A stretch of DNA of 61,692 nucleotides, from positions 1-61,692 of the forward strand of contig NZ_JAINZZ010000048.1 in NCBI RefSeq assembly GCF_019890725.1. The letters run 5' to 3'. The DNA comes from Actinacidiphila acidipaludis (lineage in GTDB: Bacteria; Actinomycetota; Actinomycetes; Streptomycetales; Streptomycetaceae). The translations under genes and the position numbers were made by a program. Of the stretch, positions 1 through 8,631 are shown piece after piece (within the stretch, counting starts at the first letter, position 1; every line of letters begins with the position of its first letter). A model generated the notes under the pieces. It did no database searches, was not told where the DNA came from, and saw only the letters and a list, made by a program, of their open reading frames with translations.

Positions 1-1
1 A

Positions 2-163
2 AACCGACTCACCACCCACACCGGAACCCTCACCAACCCCCACCCCTACCACCCCACCCACACCCTCCTCATCCGACCCGACGGATACATCGCATACGCC
101 GGCACCAACCCCCACCACCTCACCACCCACCTCCACCACTACCTCGGAACCCCCAACAACTAA
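2..163 (+). CDS. C-terminal end of an FAD-dependent aromatic monooxygenase (5' partial)
   Basis: Only the last 53 codons before the TAA are in the window. The residues RPDGYIAYAGT, followed by a short helix ending in YLG, match the end of the thioredoxin-like C-terminal domain of class A flavoprotein hydroxylases (PheA/TfdB and rifampicin monooxygenase type), where a [LV]-[IV]-RPDG[YH][IV]A[WY] strand is conserved. The catalytic part lies off the left edge. Codon use is extraordinary: nearly every codon ends in C (CAC, ACC, CTC, AAC, TAC), unlike every gene to its right, which suggests a different history or membership of a polyketide-type cluster to the left. The family call is inferred from a short segment. 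Confidence 0.6.
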   Translation, partial: NRLTTHTGTLTNPHPYHPTHTLLIRPDGYIAYAGTNPHHLTTHLHHYLGTPNN

Positions 164-412
164 AGGAAAAACAAAATGGGGCTGGGCACGAATAATCTCG
201 CCACGCCCAAACCCCACCATCCACGCTTGAACAGACAGCTCACCGCCCGCGGCCACGCACCAAACCTGTTCGACAAACCCATTCACCGGTGCGAGGCAGC
301 GGGCATCCCGACAGAATGGGAGACAACCTCCCCGAATGAAAGGGGCCATTCCGGATGGCGAGACCGGATGGAGACCGGGCTGTTGCCGCAACTCCGGTGT
401 GGGCCCGCGACC

Positions 413-1348
413 ATGCGTGCCATGGAAAGACCCACGGGGGGACGTCAGAGGGCAGAAGCGGTGGCCCGGGGATGCGGGATCACCGCGCTGGTCGCCGCCG
501 GCCTGGTATGCCTGCTGGTGCTCATAGCGCTGTGGCAACTTCACCGCGCCTGGGACCGCAAGCCCCCGGACATCGACGCCTTCGCGCACGCGGCAGCCAC
601 GCGGACCGCCGACGCGGCCGCCGCGCGCACCAGTTCCGCGCAGCTCGCGGAGCTGACCTCGGCGCTACCCTGGGCCGCCCCGCTCGGTACGTCCGTAGCG
701 GACTCGTGCCGGACCGAGAACGAGAGCGCCCTCTTCGGGGCGGCCCGGTGGGCACCGGTCAACTGCGTCCGCAGCACCGTCGTCTACGTCGCGTTCGACG
801 GGGACCTCCGCACGCGCGTTCACCAGCTCGACGCTACGTTGGCCGCCAGGCGATGGGTAGGCGCGACCTCGCTGGAGAACTCGCTGACCGCGATGACGGC
901 CCGCATCGGCCAGACCGCTGGTGCCCCGTCCCCGGCCGGGCCGCAGCAGAGGAGCACCGAGGCGCCGACCCCACCACCGCTGTGCGTCTCCGCGGGATAC
1001 AGGCCGTCCTCCCAGAACTACGGCATGGCGCACGGCGGGCTCGGGGTCCGACTGCGGGTCGCGGTGGCGGAGCGTCCCTGCACGCCCGAAGCGGACACCG
1101 GCGACATCCAGGTCGGCGGCACGACGGAGAAGTACACGGTGGACGGCACCGTCTACCTCACCTGGCATCCCCTCGCGACCCTTACGGTGAGCCGATCCGC
1201 TCACGTCATGCACCGCTACGTGGCCGCGTTCTCCCTCGTCGACAGCTACGCCGTCCAGTCCACCACCCCCAGGACCGCTCCGCCGGCACCCCCGACGACG
1301 AGGTACGGCGTCCCGCCCTGCCTGACCGGCAGCCACGCATGTCACTGA
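413..1348 (+). CDS. Membrane-anchored extracytoplasmic protein of unknown function
   Basis: This is a 311-residue protein with a basic N-terminus, one hydrophobic segment (about residues 21-42, rich in Ala, Leu and Val) and a long polar remainder, predicted to be anchored with its C-terminal part outside the cell. Four or more cysteines in the outer part could form disulphides. The middle is rich in Pro and Thr. I do not recognise the family. The frame is open back to 176, but that part has poor codon structure; ATG 413 or ATG 422 are the likely starts and neither has a strong ribosome site. The 250 bases before it hold no gene that I can see. Confidence 0.55.
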   Translation: MRAMERPTGGRQRAEAVARGCGITALVAAGLVCLLVLIALWQLHRAWDRKPPDIDAFAHAAATRTADAAAARTSSAQLAELTSALPWAAPLGTSVADSCRTENESALFGAARWAPVNCVRSTVVYVAFDGDLRTRVHQLDATLAARRWVGATSLENSLTAMTARIGQTAGAPSPAGPQQRSTEAPTPPPLCVSAGYRPSSQNYGMAHGGLGVRLRVAVAERPCTPEADTGDIQVGGTTEKYTVDGTVYLTWHPLATLTVSRSAHVMHRYVAAFSLVDSYAVQSTTPRTAPPAPPTTRYGVPPCLTGSHACH

Positions 1349-1476
1349 GAGCCGCAGCAGCCGCCACTTCGGCCGAAGTCCCCGCGGTCAGGGAATGCGG
1401 CGCGTTCAACCCCCCGGGTGACCGCATCCCAGATGGCCACCGCGGCCAACGTGCCGGCCTTCAGCCATGAGCAGAA

Positions 1477-1901
1477 GTGCGACGGACCGATCCACAGAGG
1501 CCGCTGGCCCCCGTCCTGCTGTGGTGGGTCAGCGGCTTGGACTGCCATCTGATCCTGGACGGTCACGCGCGGCTCGCCGCCGCGATCGCCGAGTGCGTCG
1601 AGCCCCCGCTCCTGCAGCTGCACCGCACGCTGCCCGGCGACGACCTCGCCGCGCGCGCCACGGACGCCGACTTCTACGCCGTCGAGTTGCGCCGCTTCGC
1701 CGCCCTGCGTGCCACTCACGGCCCTGCGGTCCCCGACGGCACGGCCACTGCCGGCCCCCAGCTCGCCCGCCGACTCCACGACCTCACCACCGCGGAACAG
1801 CCGACCTGCTCCTGACCCTGCCCGGCGGCGAGGCCGAGTGGCACCGCCTGGCCCGGGAAGCCACCGGCGGCCGCACCTGGCCGCCCAGTCAGGGCGGTTG
1901 A
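1477..1901 (+). pseudogene. Frameshifted conserved hypothetical protein
   Basis: The first frame (GTG 1477 to a stop at 1813-1815) gives a well-structured Streptomyces-like protein containing GLDCHLILDGHARLAAAIAE and EPPLLQLHR. It stops early. The next frame continues with LLLTLPGGEAEWHRLAREA up to a stop at 1899-1901, which looks like the natural end of the same protein. A one-base shift near 1795-1812 would join them, so I read this as one gene broken by a frameshift or by a sequencing error. The LDGH...AAAIAEGVEP wording is familiar from uncharacterised actinobacterial proteins; no function can be given. Confidence 0.5.
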
Positions 1902-1990
1902 CGAGAACGCCGCGTGAGTAAGCCCCGCGCCGAGCGCCCCCGTGGTTGCGCCCTGGCCGGATCCTTGCAACCTGCGGAAGCATCACTCGC

Positions 1991-2509
1991 ATGCCCGGTC
2001 CGCCCGAGGGTCCCCAGGAGGTCTGGGACGCCTGTGTCGCGTACGCCGATGCGGTGTTCGAGGTTCACGACCACGTGCCCTGGCAACGAGATCGCCTGCT
2101 GGATTCCTATGCGGCATGGCGACTGTCCGCTCCCACCGCGGACGGCCTCAGCCGGACGCTGCTGGCACTCAGGCTGTACGCCCTGTCCACCGATGACGCC
2201 GCCGCGCCAGGGCGTCCGTCGACCCGGGTCGATCCGGCCGGCGTTCCGCTCGCGCTCGCCGTATCGGACCCGCGACAGCACTACGAGCTCTTCGCGGGCC
2301 TCGACGCGGTCGTTCCGGACGCGGTCCGGTCGCACTGGTTGAACATCCTCAAGCTGCTCACGTACGAACAACGGGGCAGTGCGGTGACGTTGGCCCGTCT
2401 CGATGCGGGAATCCGTACCGTGGTCACCCGCCTCACCGAGCGCTACCGGGAACCCGACCTCACGATGCGCGATCTCCGGTGCGCCTTGAAGAACACGACC
2501 GAGGCCTGA
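1991..2509 (+). CDS. Hypothetical protein
   Basis: A soluble, mostly helical protein of 172 residues with no signal peptide or membrane segment. Codon use is typical of the window, with strong third-position G+C, so it is probably a real gene. ATG 1991 was chosen because the upstream extension (a TTG at 1946) is poor coding sequence. The C-terminal half (MRDLRCALKNTTEA at the very end) resembles no family that I can name. It follows the frameshifted gene on the same strand, and convergent kinase sequence follows. Confidence 0.5.
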   Translation: MPGPPEGPQEVWDACVAYADAVFEVHDHVPWQRDRLLDSYAAWRLSAPTADGLSRTLLALRLYALSTDDAAAPGRPSTRVDPAGVPLALAVSDPRQHYELFAGLDAVVPDAVRSHWLNILKLLTYEQRGSAVTLARLDAGIRTVVTRLTERYREPDLTMRDLRCALKNTTEA

Positions 2510-2668
2510 CGAGCCGGGAGCCGTCGAGCTCGCCGAGGTCCGCCTGAACTGTGCAGACCTGCCCAGAACGTGCAGGCACCGCTCCTCGGTGACGTTCCAG
2601 TCGCCGTGAGCCCACCTTCGCCGGCAGAGCTGGGCCGGCGACGTGACCCGCCCCCGGATGCGTACTCC

Positions 2669-3319
2669 TCAGCCGTAGCGGCGGCCCAAGCGCGTGACGA
2701 GGGCGGCCTCGTGCGGCGTCAGGTTGGGGTCGGCGAGGCGGCGGGTGACCGCGGCGGGAAGGGCGGGGCGCGGGTCCGTGCCGCAGGCGCGCCGCATCGC
2801 GGACAGCAGCACGCGGATCAACAGACGTTCATGCGCGCGGAGTTCGATGCCCAGCAGGATGACCAGCGTCATCGCGACGTCCAGGGCCGCCGTTCCCGCA
2901 GCCGAGTTGGCCCAGTCGATCACCACCGGGCCGCGGGGCGTTAGCAGCACGTTGTCCGGGTGCAGGTCGAGGTGGACCACGCAGGGGCGGTCGTCGTCGG
3001 CGGTCGCGGGAGGCAGCCAGGCAGGGGCCGGTACGGCGTGCAGGGAGCGGTGCAGGCGGCCGAGGGTCGCGCCCAGGCCCCGCGCACGCCACGGCTGCGA
3101 GCGGGCCACCTCGCTCATGTTCGGGCCGCTCAGGCGCTCCATGACGAGGTCGGCGCCGTCCACGTCGTACACCTCGGGCACGGGATACCCGTGCCCGGCC
3201 AGGTGCCGCAGCAGCCGCGCTTCCGGCTCGGCGTCCCGGCCGTCACGCGTACGGCGCAGCACCCGCCGCTGGTCCACGGCGAAGACGTCGGCCTCGCGGC
3301 CCCTCCCGATCAGCTCCAC
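2669..3319 (-). CDS. Aminoglycoside phosphotransferase (APH)-fold kinase
   Basis: A 216-residue protein of the APH/choline-kinase fold. The catalytic loop HLDLHPDN is at residues 116-123 (Asp118 as base, Asn123 as metal ligand) and the second metal motif is DWAN from residue 135. The N-lobe is reduced, with GRGREADVF as the glycine-rich loop. GTG 3319 is preferred over upstream starts because the extension is not conserved in style. The short length suggests a small-molecule kinase rather than a true resistance enzyme. It is divergent from the small conserved gene at 3508, and the two may share a control region. The substrate is unknown. Confidence 0.8.
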   Translation of the reverse strand: MELIGRGREADVFAVDQRRVLRRTRDGRDAEPEARLLRHLAGHGYPVPEVYDVDGADLVMERLSGPNMSEVARSQPWRARGLGATLGRLHRSLHAVPAPAWLPPATADDDRPCVVHLDLHPDNVLLTPRGPVVIDWANSAAGTAALDVAMTLVILLGIELRAHERLLIRVLLSAMRRACGTDPRPALPAAVTRRLADPNLTPHEAALVTRLGRRYG

Positions 3320-3507
3320 CCGGCGAGTCTGGCAGACGGCGGCATTGCCTCGGGAGCCGCTGATCCAGGCGGAGTTGCGGGCCTGGCGGGAGTACCGTCG
3401 GTGGCCTCCGGCGAGGACTGCCGTTGCCCCGTGCACATTCCGGCAAGCTGCCGGGCATGACGCCCTCGGCCGGGCGTCGGCCCCAACTTCCCCAGGAGAC
3501 CGCTCCC

Positions 3508-3981
3508 TTGCCGCAGGACGAGCCCGATGAACATCTCCGCTTCGCCGCCTACCTCGACTCTCTGGAGCATGTCCCGTCCGCGGATGAACTCACCCTGGTC
3601 CGCCGGGTCCTCACCGACGAGCACCGGGGCATGGCGCAGTCGGCCGTCCTGCGCCACATGGACCGCCGGGCCGAGGCGCTGCTGCTGGGAGCCGACTTCG
3701 CGGGCTGGGCCGCCTCGATACAGGCCGCCGTCGACGGCCACCCTTTCCTCAGCCGGCGCCTTCAGGAGTGGGGCCTTCTGCGCGCCATCGCCTTGCGGCT
3801 GCCCTGGCAGCGGGACGCCCTGCTCGCCGCGTCCGACTGGCTGCAGCTCAGGGCCGCGGCAGGGCTGAACGCGGGCGCCGTGGCCCTCCTGGCCGAGCAC
3901 GGTCGCACCAAGCGCGTCCGCGGGACCGCCCGGAGTGCGAAAGGGACGGCCTCAGCCCCGATGGCGGACCACTGGAGCTGA
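3508..3981 (+). CDS. Conserved actinobacterial hypothetical protein
   Basis: A helical cytoplasmic protein of 157 residues containing VRRVLTDEHRGMAQSAVLRH and a segment LLRAIALRLPWQRDALLAAS. I recognise this type from Streptomyces genomes but know no function for it. A TTG at 3508 is preferred as the start because AGGAG lies nine bases upstream; an in-frame ATG at 3457 is the alternative. It is divergent from the APH-like kinase. Confidence 0.6.
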   Translation: MPQDEPDEHLRFAAYLDSLEHVPSADELTLVRRVLTDEHRGMAQSAVLRHMDRRAEALLLGADFAGWAASIQAAVDGHPFLSRRLQEWGLLRAIALRLPWQRDALLAASDWLQLRAAAGLNAGAVALLAEHGRTKRVRGTARSAKGTASAPMADHWS

Positions 3982-4029
3982 GGCCGAGGGGCCAGGCCCC
4001 CAAGGGCGATGGGCAGACCCCGGAAGCGG

Positions 4030-4830
4030 TCAGGCGACGTTGCGGAGGGCGCCGCCGTCCACCCGCAGGGCGGCGCCGTTCGTCGCCGTGGACAGGGGTG
4101 AGGCGAGATACGCGATCAGGTTCGCCACTTCCTCACACTCGGCGAACCGGCCGAGTAATAAGCCGGGGTGAGCGCTCTCCAGGTGCTCCCGCTCGATCTC
4201 CTCGAGCGAGAGGTCCGGCTGCTGCTCCTGCACCATGGCGAAGTACCGCTCCACCAGTTCGGAGCGCGTCGGGCCGGGCAGCACGGAGTTCACCGTGATC
4301 CCCGAGGCCGGGTAGGCCTCGGCCAGCCCGCGTGCGACGCCGAGCTGCGCGGTCTTGGTCGCGCCGTAGTGCACCATCTGCGGCGGGATGACGAGCGCGG
4401 ACTCGCTCGACACGAAGATGATCCGGCCCCAGCCGCGGTCGGCCATTCCGGCGACGTAGTGACGGGACAGGCGCACGCCGCTCATCACGTTCAGGTCCCA
4501 CAGCCGCTGCCAGCTCTCGTCCGACACCTCGGTGAACTGGCTGAGTTCGGCGGTGCCGGCGTTGTTGACCAGGATGTCGGTCTCCGGCAGCACACGAATG
4601 ATTTCCTGTACGCCCTCACCCGTAGACACATCGCCGGGTGCGGCGTACAGCTCGGCGTCGGGAACGGCCTTGCGGATGTCCGCGATGGCCGTCTGCACAC
4701 GCTCCTCGGTGCGGCCGTTGATGTAGACGCGGGCACCGGCGGTGGCGAGTTGCTGGGCGGTGGCTCTGCCGATTCCGGCGGTGGAACCGGTGACCAGAGC
4801 GGTTCGGTTGGAGAGATCGAGAGACAGCAT
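4030..4830 (-). CDS. SDR-family NAD(P)-dependent oxidoreductase with two TTA codons
   Basis: A classical short-chain dehydrogenase of 266 residues: TGSTAGIG nucleotide motif (14-21), NNAG (89-92), catalytic Ser142, Tyr155 and Lys159, then PGPTRSE in the usual PG motif region. ATG 4830 has AGGAG eight bases upstream. Residues 224 and 225 are both encoded by TTA (bases 4156-4161 on the reverse strand), so translation should depend on the bldA tRNA and be delayed until development. The substrate is unknown. The gene stands alone, downstream of the acyltransferase on the same strand. Confidence 0.85.
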   Translation of the reverse strand: MLSLDLSNRTALVTGSTAGIGRATAQQLATAGARVYINGRTEERVQTAIADIRKAVPDAELYAAPGDVSTGEGVQEIIRVLPETDILVNNAGTAELSQFTEVSDESWQRLWDLNVMSGVRLSRHYVAGMADRGWGRIIFVSSESALVIPPQMVHYGATKTAQLGVARGLAEAYPASGITVNSVLPGPTRSELVERYFAMVQEQQPDLSLEEIEREHLESAHPGLLLGRFAECEEVANLIAYLASPLSTATNGAALRVDGGALRNVA

Positions 4831-5043
4831 GGCGTGGCTCCTGTTCGCGAGTGCCGGCCGGCATACGCGGCTCCCCCGACGGGACGCGTTTTCCCGGCTC
4901 TTTACCCGACTGTTCACGACGCCGCCACAGACCTTCTCGACGCCCGCTGGAACGCGCCTGGCGCGCGCGGCGCTATATCGCGATAGGCGGGCCGAAGCGG
5001 TGGAACCTATTCCGGAATTCCCGCGCGAGAACCCAAAACAAGT

Positions 5044-5079
5044 GCCCGGCCTCCCCCGACGTGCGGGGGACGACCGGGC
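5044..5079 (-). terminator. Nested hairpin after the acyltransferase gene
   Basis: Arms GCCCGG/CCGGGC (5044-5049 and 5074-5079) enclose a second stem CCCCCG/CGGGGG (5053-5058 and 5064-5069). It starts 44 bases past the acyltransferase stop and probably ends that transcript. Confidence 0.55.
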
Positions 5080-5122
5080 GCGTGCAGACGCTCAGGGTCA
5101 GGGTGGTGAGTGGTTCGGCCGG

Positions 5123-6328
5123 TCAGACGGCCTCGCCCGTCGGCACGGTCTCCGCGGGGACCGGCACCACCCGTGCCGGCCTCTTCCTGCTGCGTGCCCA
5201 GCGGCGCATGATGGGCCGCTCGACCAGGCTGTAGAGCAGCCAGGCGGCGAGTACGTTCGCCAGGAGCAGCGCGATCCACAGGCCGATGGCGGGCACGGTG
5301 TCGTAGGTGTGGGCGTGGAACACCTTGGGCCGGCCGTAGAAGATGACGAGCGCCTGCAGCAGGTAGAAGGCGAAGGAGACGTTCCCGAGCCACACCATGG
5401 TGCGTCCGGAGAGCCAGCCGCCCTTGCCGCGTTCGTCGGACGCGGCCGCGGCGCAGATGATCATGCCGATCGGAATGATGGTGGTGAGGCTGAAGTCGTA
5501 CGGGTTGGGCACCTTGAGCGCGGCCCAGTAACCGCCGGCGAAGAGCACGGTGCCGGGCAGCAGGCCGATGCGCGGCCACATGCCCGCGGCGACGATGCGG
5601 GCCAGGATCATGCCGAAGACGAACTCGAAGAGCCGCGGCGGCGGGAACTCGTAGCCGAACCACTCCTGGTTGGCGGAGAGGTTGCCGAACGGGCTGCTGA
5701 CGCCGCCGGAGACGAGCTGGGTGGTCACGACGGTGACGGCCGCGACGCCGGCGATCATCCCGGCGGCCCACCACCACAGCCTGCGGTCGGAGATGCGGCG
5801 GACAAGGACGATGAACAACGGGAACAGGGCATAGAAGAGCATCTCGCAGCACAGCGACCACGACGGGAAGTTGACGCTCACCGCGGTGTCGGGCCGGTTG
5901 CTGAAGCCGTGCACGAGGAGGAGGTTCGCCACGTAGGCGTGCACGGGGGTGGACGACGCGAAGAGCCACATGGCCAGCGCCCAGGTCACGATGTGGTTGG
6001 GGTAGATCTTCAGCGCGCGGCGCCGCCAGAAGGCGGTGGGCCGCTCGCCCGCCGTCGCCGACCACGTCAGCACGAAGCCGCTGAGGATGAAGAAGAAGGA
6101 CACGCCGATGCGGCCCGCGGGCTCCAGGAAGTCGGCGATCGGCTTGGCGACGTCGTGGTCCCCGAAGAAGCTGACCGGCATGGTCGGTCGTAAGGGGTCG
6201 TTGAGGTAGGAGGTGTGGTAGAGGAACACGCACATCGCGGCCAGGAACCTCAGGCCGGTGAGCGAGGGAAGCGTGACGCGGCGTTTCACGGCAACGCCGT
6301 CGGTCGGGACGGCGGTCGAGTCTGCCAT
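5123..6328 (-). CDS. Membrane acyltransferase (acyltransferase 3 family) with a TTA codon
   Basis: A 401-residue integral membrane protein of the acyltransferase 3 family (OafA/NodX type), which moves acyl groups onto sugars, lipids or antibiotics at the membrane. The first helix carries GLRFLAAMCVFLYHTSY with the family's conserved His. About ten hydrophobic segments follow, including FFFILSGFVLTW, and the C-terminus is basic. ATG 6328 has AGGAGG five bases upstream. Leu46 is a TTA codon (6191-6193, reverse strand), so expression should need bldA. No biosynthetic genes are adjacent, so the acceptor cannot be guessed. Confidence 0.85.
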   Translation of the reverse strand: MADSTAVPTDGVAVKRRVTLPSLTGLRFLAAMCVFLYHTSYLNDPLRPTMPVSFFGDHDVAKPIADFLEPAGRIGVSFFFILSGFVLTWSATAGERPTAFWRRRALKIYPNHIVTWALAMWLFASSTPVHAYVANLLLVHGFSNRPDTAVSVNFPSWSLCCEMLFYALFPLFIVLVRRISDRRLWWWAAGMIAGVAAVTVVTTQLVSGGVSSPFGNLSANQEWFGYEFPPPRLFEFVFGMILARIVAAGMWPRIGLLPGTVLFAGGYWAALKVPNPYDFSLTTIIPIGMIICAAAASDERGKGGWLSGRTMVWLGNVSFAFYLLQALVIFYGRPKVFHAHTYDTVPAIGLWIALLLANVLAAWLLYSLVERPIMRRWARSRKRPARVVPVPAETVPTGEAV

Positions 6329-6709
6329 GGGCCTCCTGCCTTTCGAACGGGGACGCGGTCGGACGGGGCGATGAGCTTCGTCGGAGCGGTCGAACGGTCG
6401 AACGACGGGAGCAGGCGGACGCGCTCGTCCGGTCAGCGCACGGTGGCGTGGTGAACGGCGCGGCGTCGCGGCCGGTCGCGTCACCGCCCGCGATGCCGGG
6501 GTGGCGCGAGGCGCTGCTCCCGGGGCGGGCATCGGTCCACGTGCGCACCGTGGCCGCGTCGCTGTTCTCCGGCGTGCCCACACGCAGGTTACGGGGCCGT
6601 TCTCGGGCGCCGGTCGCGATTCCCTCGAGCGTTCCCCCGAGCTCACGCACGGGTGGGCGCAGGCCGGAGCACCGGCCGGGACCGTCCGGCCGGCGCTCGG
6701 TCGACTCCG
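6329..6709. other. Intergenic region with no gene seen
   Basis: This 381-base stretch lies between the acyltransferase start and the pyruvate oxidase stop. It has no credible reading frame. It holds the upstream region of the acyltransferase and, at its right end, the hairpin that follows the oxidase gene. Confidence 0.6.
6672..6693 (-). terminator. Hairpin after the pyruvate oxidase gene
   Basis: CCGGCCGG (6672-6679) and CCGGCCGG (6686-6693) pair with a six-base loop, beginning about 17 bases past the stop of the TPP enzyme. Confidence 0.5.
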
Positions 6710-8452
6710 TTACGGACGCGGCACGTTGCGCAGGTTGGCGCGGGCCAGCTGCACCATCTTGCCCACGCCGCCGTCCAGGACGGTGCGGCCCATGGACAAC
6801 GCGAAGCCGCCGATCTGTTCACCGGTGATCTTCGGCGGGATGGACAGCGCGTGCGGGTCGGTCACCACGTCCACGAGGGCGGGACCCTTGTGACGGAACG
6901 CGTCCTTCAGGGCGCCGCGCAGGTCCTTGGGCTTCTCGACGCGGATCCCGTACGCCCCGGCGGCGTTCGCGAGCGCGGCGAAGTCGGGGTTGCGGTTGGT
7001 GGTGCCGTAGGGCGGCAGCCCTTCGACCATCATCTCCAACTCGACCATGCCGAGTGAGGAGTTGTTGAACAGCACGACCTTGACGGGCAGTTGGTACTGC
7101 ACGAGGGTCAGGAAGTCGCCCATGAGCATGCTGAACCCGCCGTCGCCGGACATCGACACCACCTGGCGGCGACGGTCGGTGAACTGGGCGCCGATGGCCT
7201 GCGGGAGTGCGTTGGCCATGGAGCCGTGCGAGAACGACCCGATGACCCGCCGCTTGCCGTTGGGGGTCAGATAGCGGGCGGCCCAGACGTTGCACATACC
7301 GGTGTCGACGGTGAACACCGCGTCGTCGTCGGCCATTTCGTCGAGCACGGCCGCGACGTACTCGGGGTGGATCGGGACGTGCCGGTCGACCTTGCGGGTG
7401 TAGGCCTTGACGACGCCTTCGAGGGCGTCGGTGTGCTTGCGCAGCATGCGGTCCAGGAACCGGCGGTCGTTCTTGACCCGGACCTTCGGGCTCAGGCAGC
7501 GTAGCGTCTCGCCGACGTCGCCCCACACCGCGAGGTCCAGCCGCGACCGGCGGCCGAGCCGCTCGGGGCGCACGTCGACCTGGACGATCCGTACGTCCTC
7601 GGGCAGGAAGCGGTTGTAGGGGAAGTCGGTGCCCAGCAGGATCAGCAGGTCGCACTCGTGCATGGCCTCGTAGGCGGCGCCGTAGCCGAGCAGGCCGCTC
7701 ATGCCGACGTCGAACGGGTTGTCGTACTGGATCCATTCCTTGCCGCGCAGCGCGTGCCCCACCGGTGCCTTGACCCGCTCGGCGAACCGCATCACCTCGT
7801 CGTGGGCGCCGGCCGTGCCGCTGCCGCAGAAGAGGGTGATCCGCTGGGCGGCGTCGACGAGGGCGGCGAACTCGTCGATCTCGGCGTCGCCCGGCCTGAC
7901 CTGGGGGCGCCGGGAGACCATGGCGTGCTCGGCCACGCTGCGCGGCGCGGTCTGCGCGGCGATGTCGCCGGGGAGGCTGACGACGGACACGCCGCCGAGG
8001 CCGACCGCGTGCTGGATCGCGATCCGCAGCACCCGCGGCATCTGGCCGGCGTTGGAGATCAGCTCGCTGTAGTGGCTGCACTCCCGGAAGAGCTGGTCGG
8101 GGTGGGTCTCCTGGAAGTAGCCGGTGCCGATCTCGCTGCTGGGGATGTGCGAGGCGAGGGCGAGCACCGGGGCCATCGAGCGGTGGGCGTCGTACAGACC
8201 GTTGATGAGGTGGAGGTTGCCGGGGCCGCAGGATCCGGCGCAGGCGGCGAGCCTGCCGGTGAGCTGGGCCTCGGCCCCGGCGGCGAACGCCGCGGTCTCC
8301 TCGTGGCGGACGTGCACCCATTCGAGGGAGCGGTTGCGCCGCACGGCGTCCACCACGGGGTTGAGGCTGTCGCCGACCACGCCGTACAGGCGCTGCACGC
8401 CGGACCGCACGAGGACGTCCACGAACTGTTCGGCCACGGTCTCTTTCGCCAT
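6710..8452 (-). CDS. poxB: Thiamine-diphosphate enzyme, pyruvate oxidase / pyruvate:quinone dehydrogenase type
   Basis: This 580-residue protein has the three-domain layout of the POX/acetolactate synthase family: an N-terminal pyrimidine-binding domain with VRHEETAAFAAGAEA supplying the TPP glutamate, a central FAD-type domain, and a C-terminal diphosphate-binding domain with SGDGGFSMLMGDF followed by LFNNSSLGM. The length is close to that of E. coli PoxB (572). Family knowledge suggests oxidative decarboxylation of pyruvate to acetate, feeding electrons to quinone. ATG 8452 was chosen because the upstream extension lacks coding character. It is monocistronic, with a strong hairpin from the previous transcript upstream. 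Acetolactate synthase is less likely, as no regulatory subunit is nearby. Confidence 0.85.
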   Translation of the reverse strand: MAKETVAEQFVDVLVRSGVQRLYGVVGDSLNPVVDAVRRNRSLEWVHVRHEETAAFAAGAEAQLTGRLAACAGSCGPGNLHLINGLYDAHRSMAPVLALASHIPSSEIGTGYFQETHPDQLFRECSHYSELISNAGQMPRVLRIAIQHAVGLGGVSVVSLPGDIAAQTAPRSVAEHAMVSRRPQVRPGDAEIDEFAALVDAAQRITLFCGSGTAGAHDEVMRFAERVKAPVGHALRGKEWIQYDNPFDVGMSGLLGYGAAYEAMHECDLLILLGTDFPYNRFLPEDVRIVQVDVRPERLGRRSRLDLAVWGDVGETLRCLSPKVRVKNDRRFLDRMLRKHTDALEGVVKAYTRKVDRHVPIHPEYVAAVLDEMADDDAVFTVDTGMCNVWAARYLTPNGKRRVIGSFSHGSMANALPQAIGAQFTDRRRQVVSMSGDGGFSMLMGDFLTLVQYQLPVKVVLFNNSSLGMVELEMMVEGLPPYGTTNRNPDFAALANAAGAYGIRVEKPKDLRGALKDAFRHKGPALVDVVTDPHALSIPPKITGEQIGGFALSMGRTVLDGGVGKMVQLARANLRNVPRP

Positions 8453-8557
8453 GTAGACATCACCCCATGCGCCCGGGCATCCCGCATCCCGGGTCCGCCC
8501 GTCCGCAGCAGCCGCCGCCAGGTCCCGCGGCCACCGACGACCACGCCCCCGCCCGGA

Positions 8558-8600
8558 GGTCCCGCGGCCGTCACCGTCAGGCGGTGCCGGCCGCGGGACC
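8558..8600 (-). terminator. Strong hairpin after the polysaccharide lyase gene
   Basis: A 19-base arm (8558-8576, beginning GGTCCCGCGGCC) pairs with 8582-8600 (ending GGCCGCGGGACC) with one mismatch and a five-base loop. It lies 31 bases past the lyase stop and is the clearest terminator in the window. Confidence 0.75.
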
Positions 8601-8631
8601 CCCACCGCACGTCCCCACGAGCGGCGCCCCG

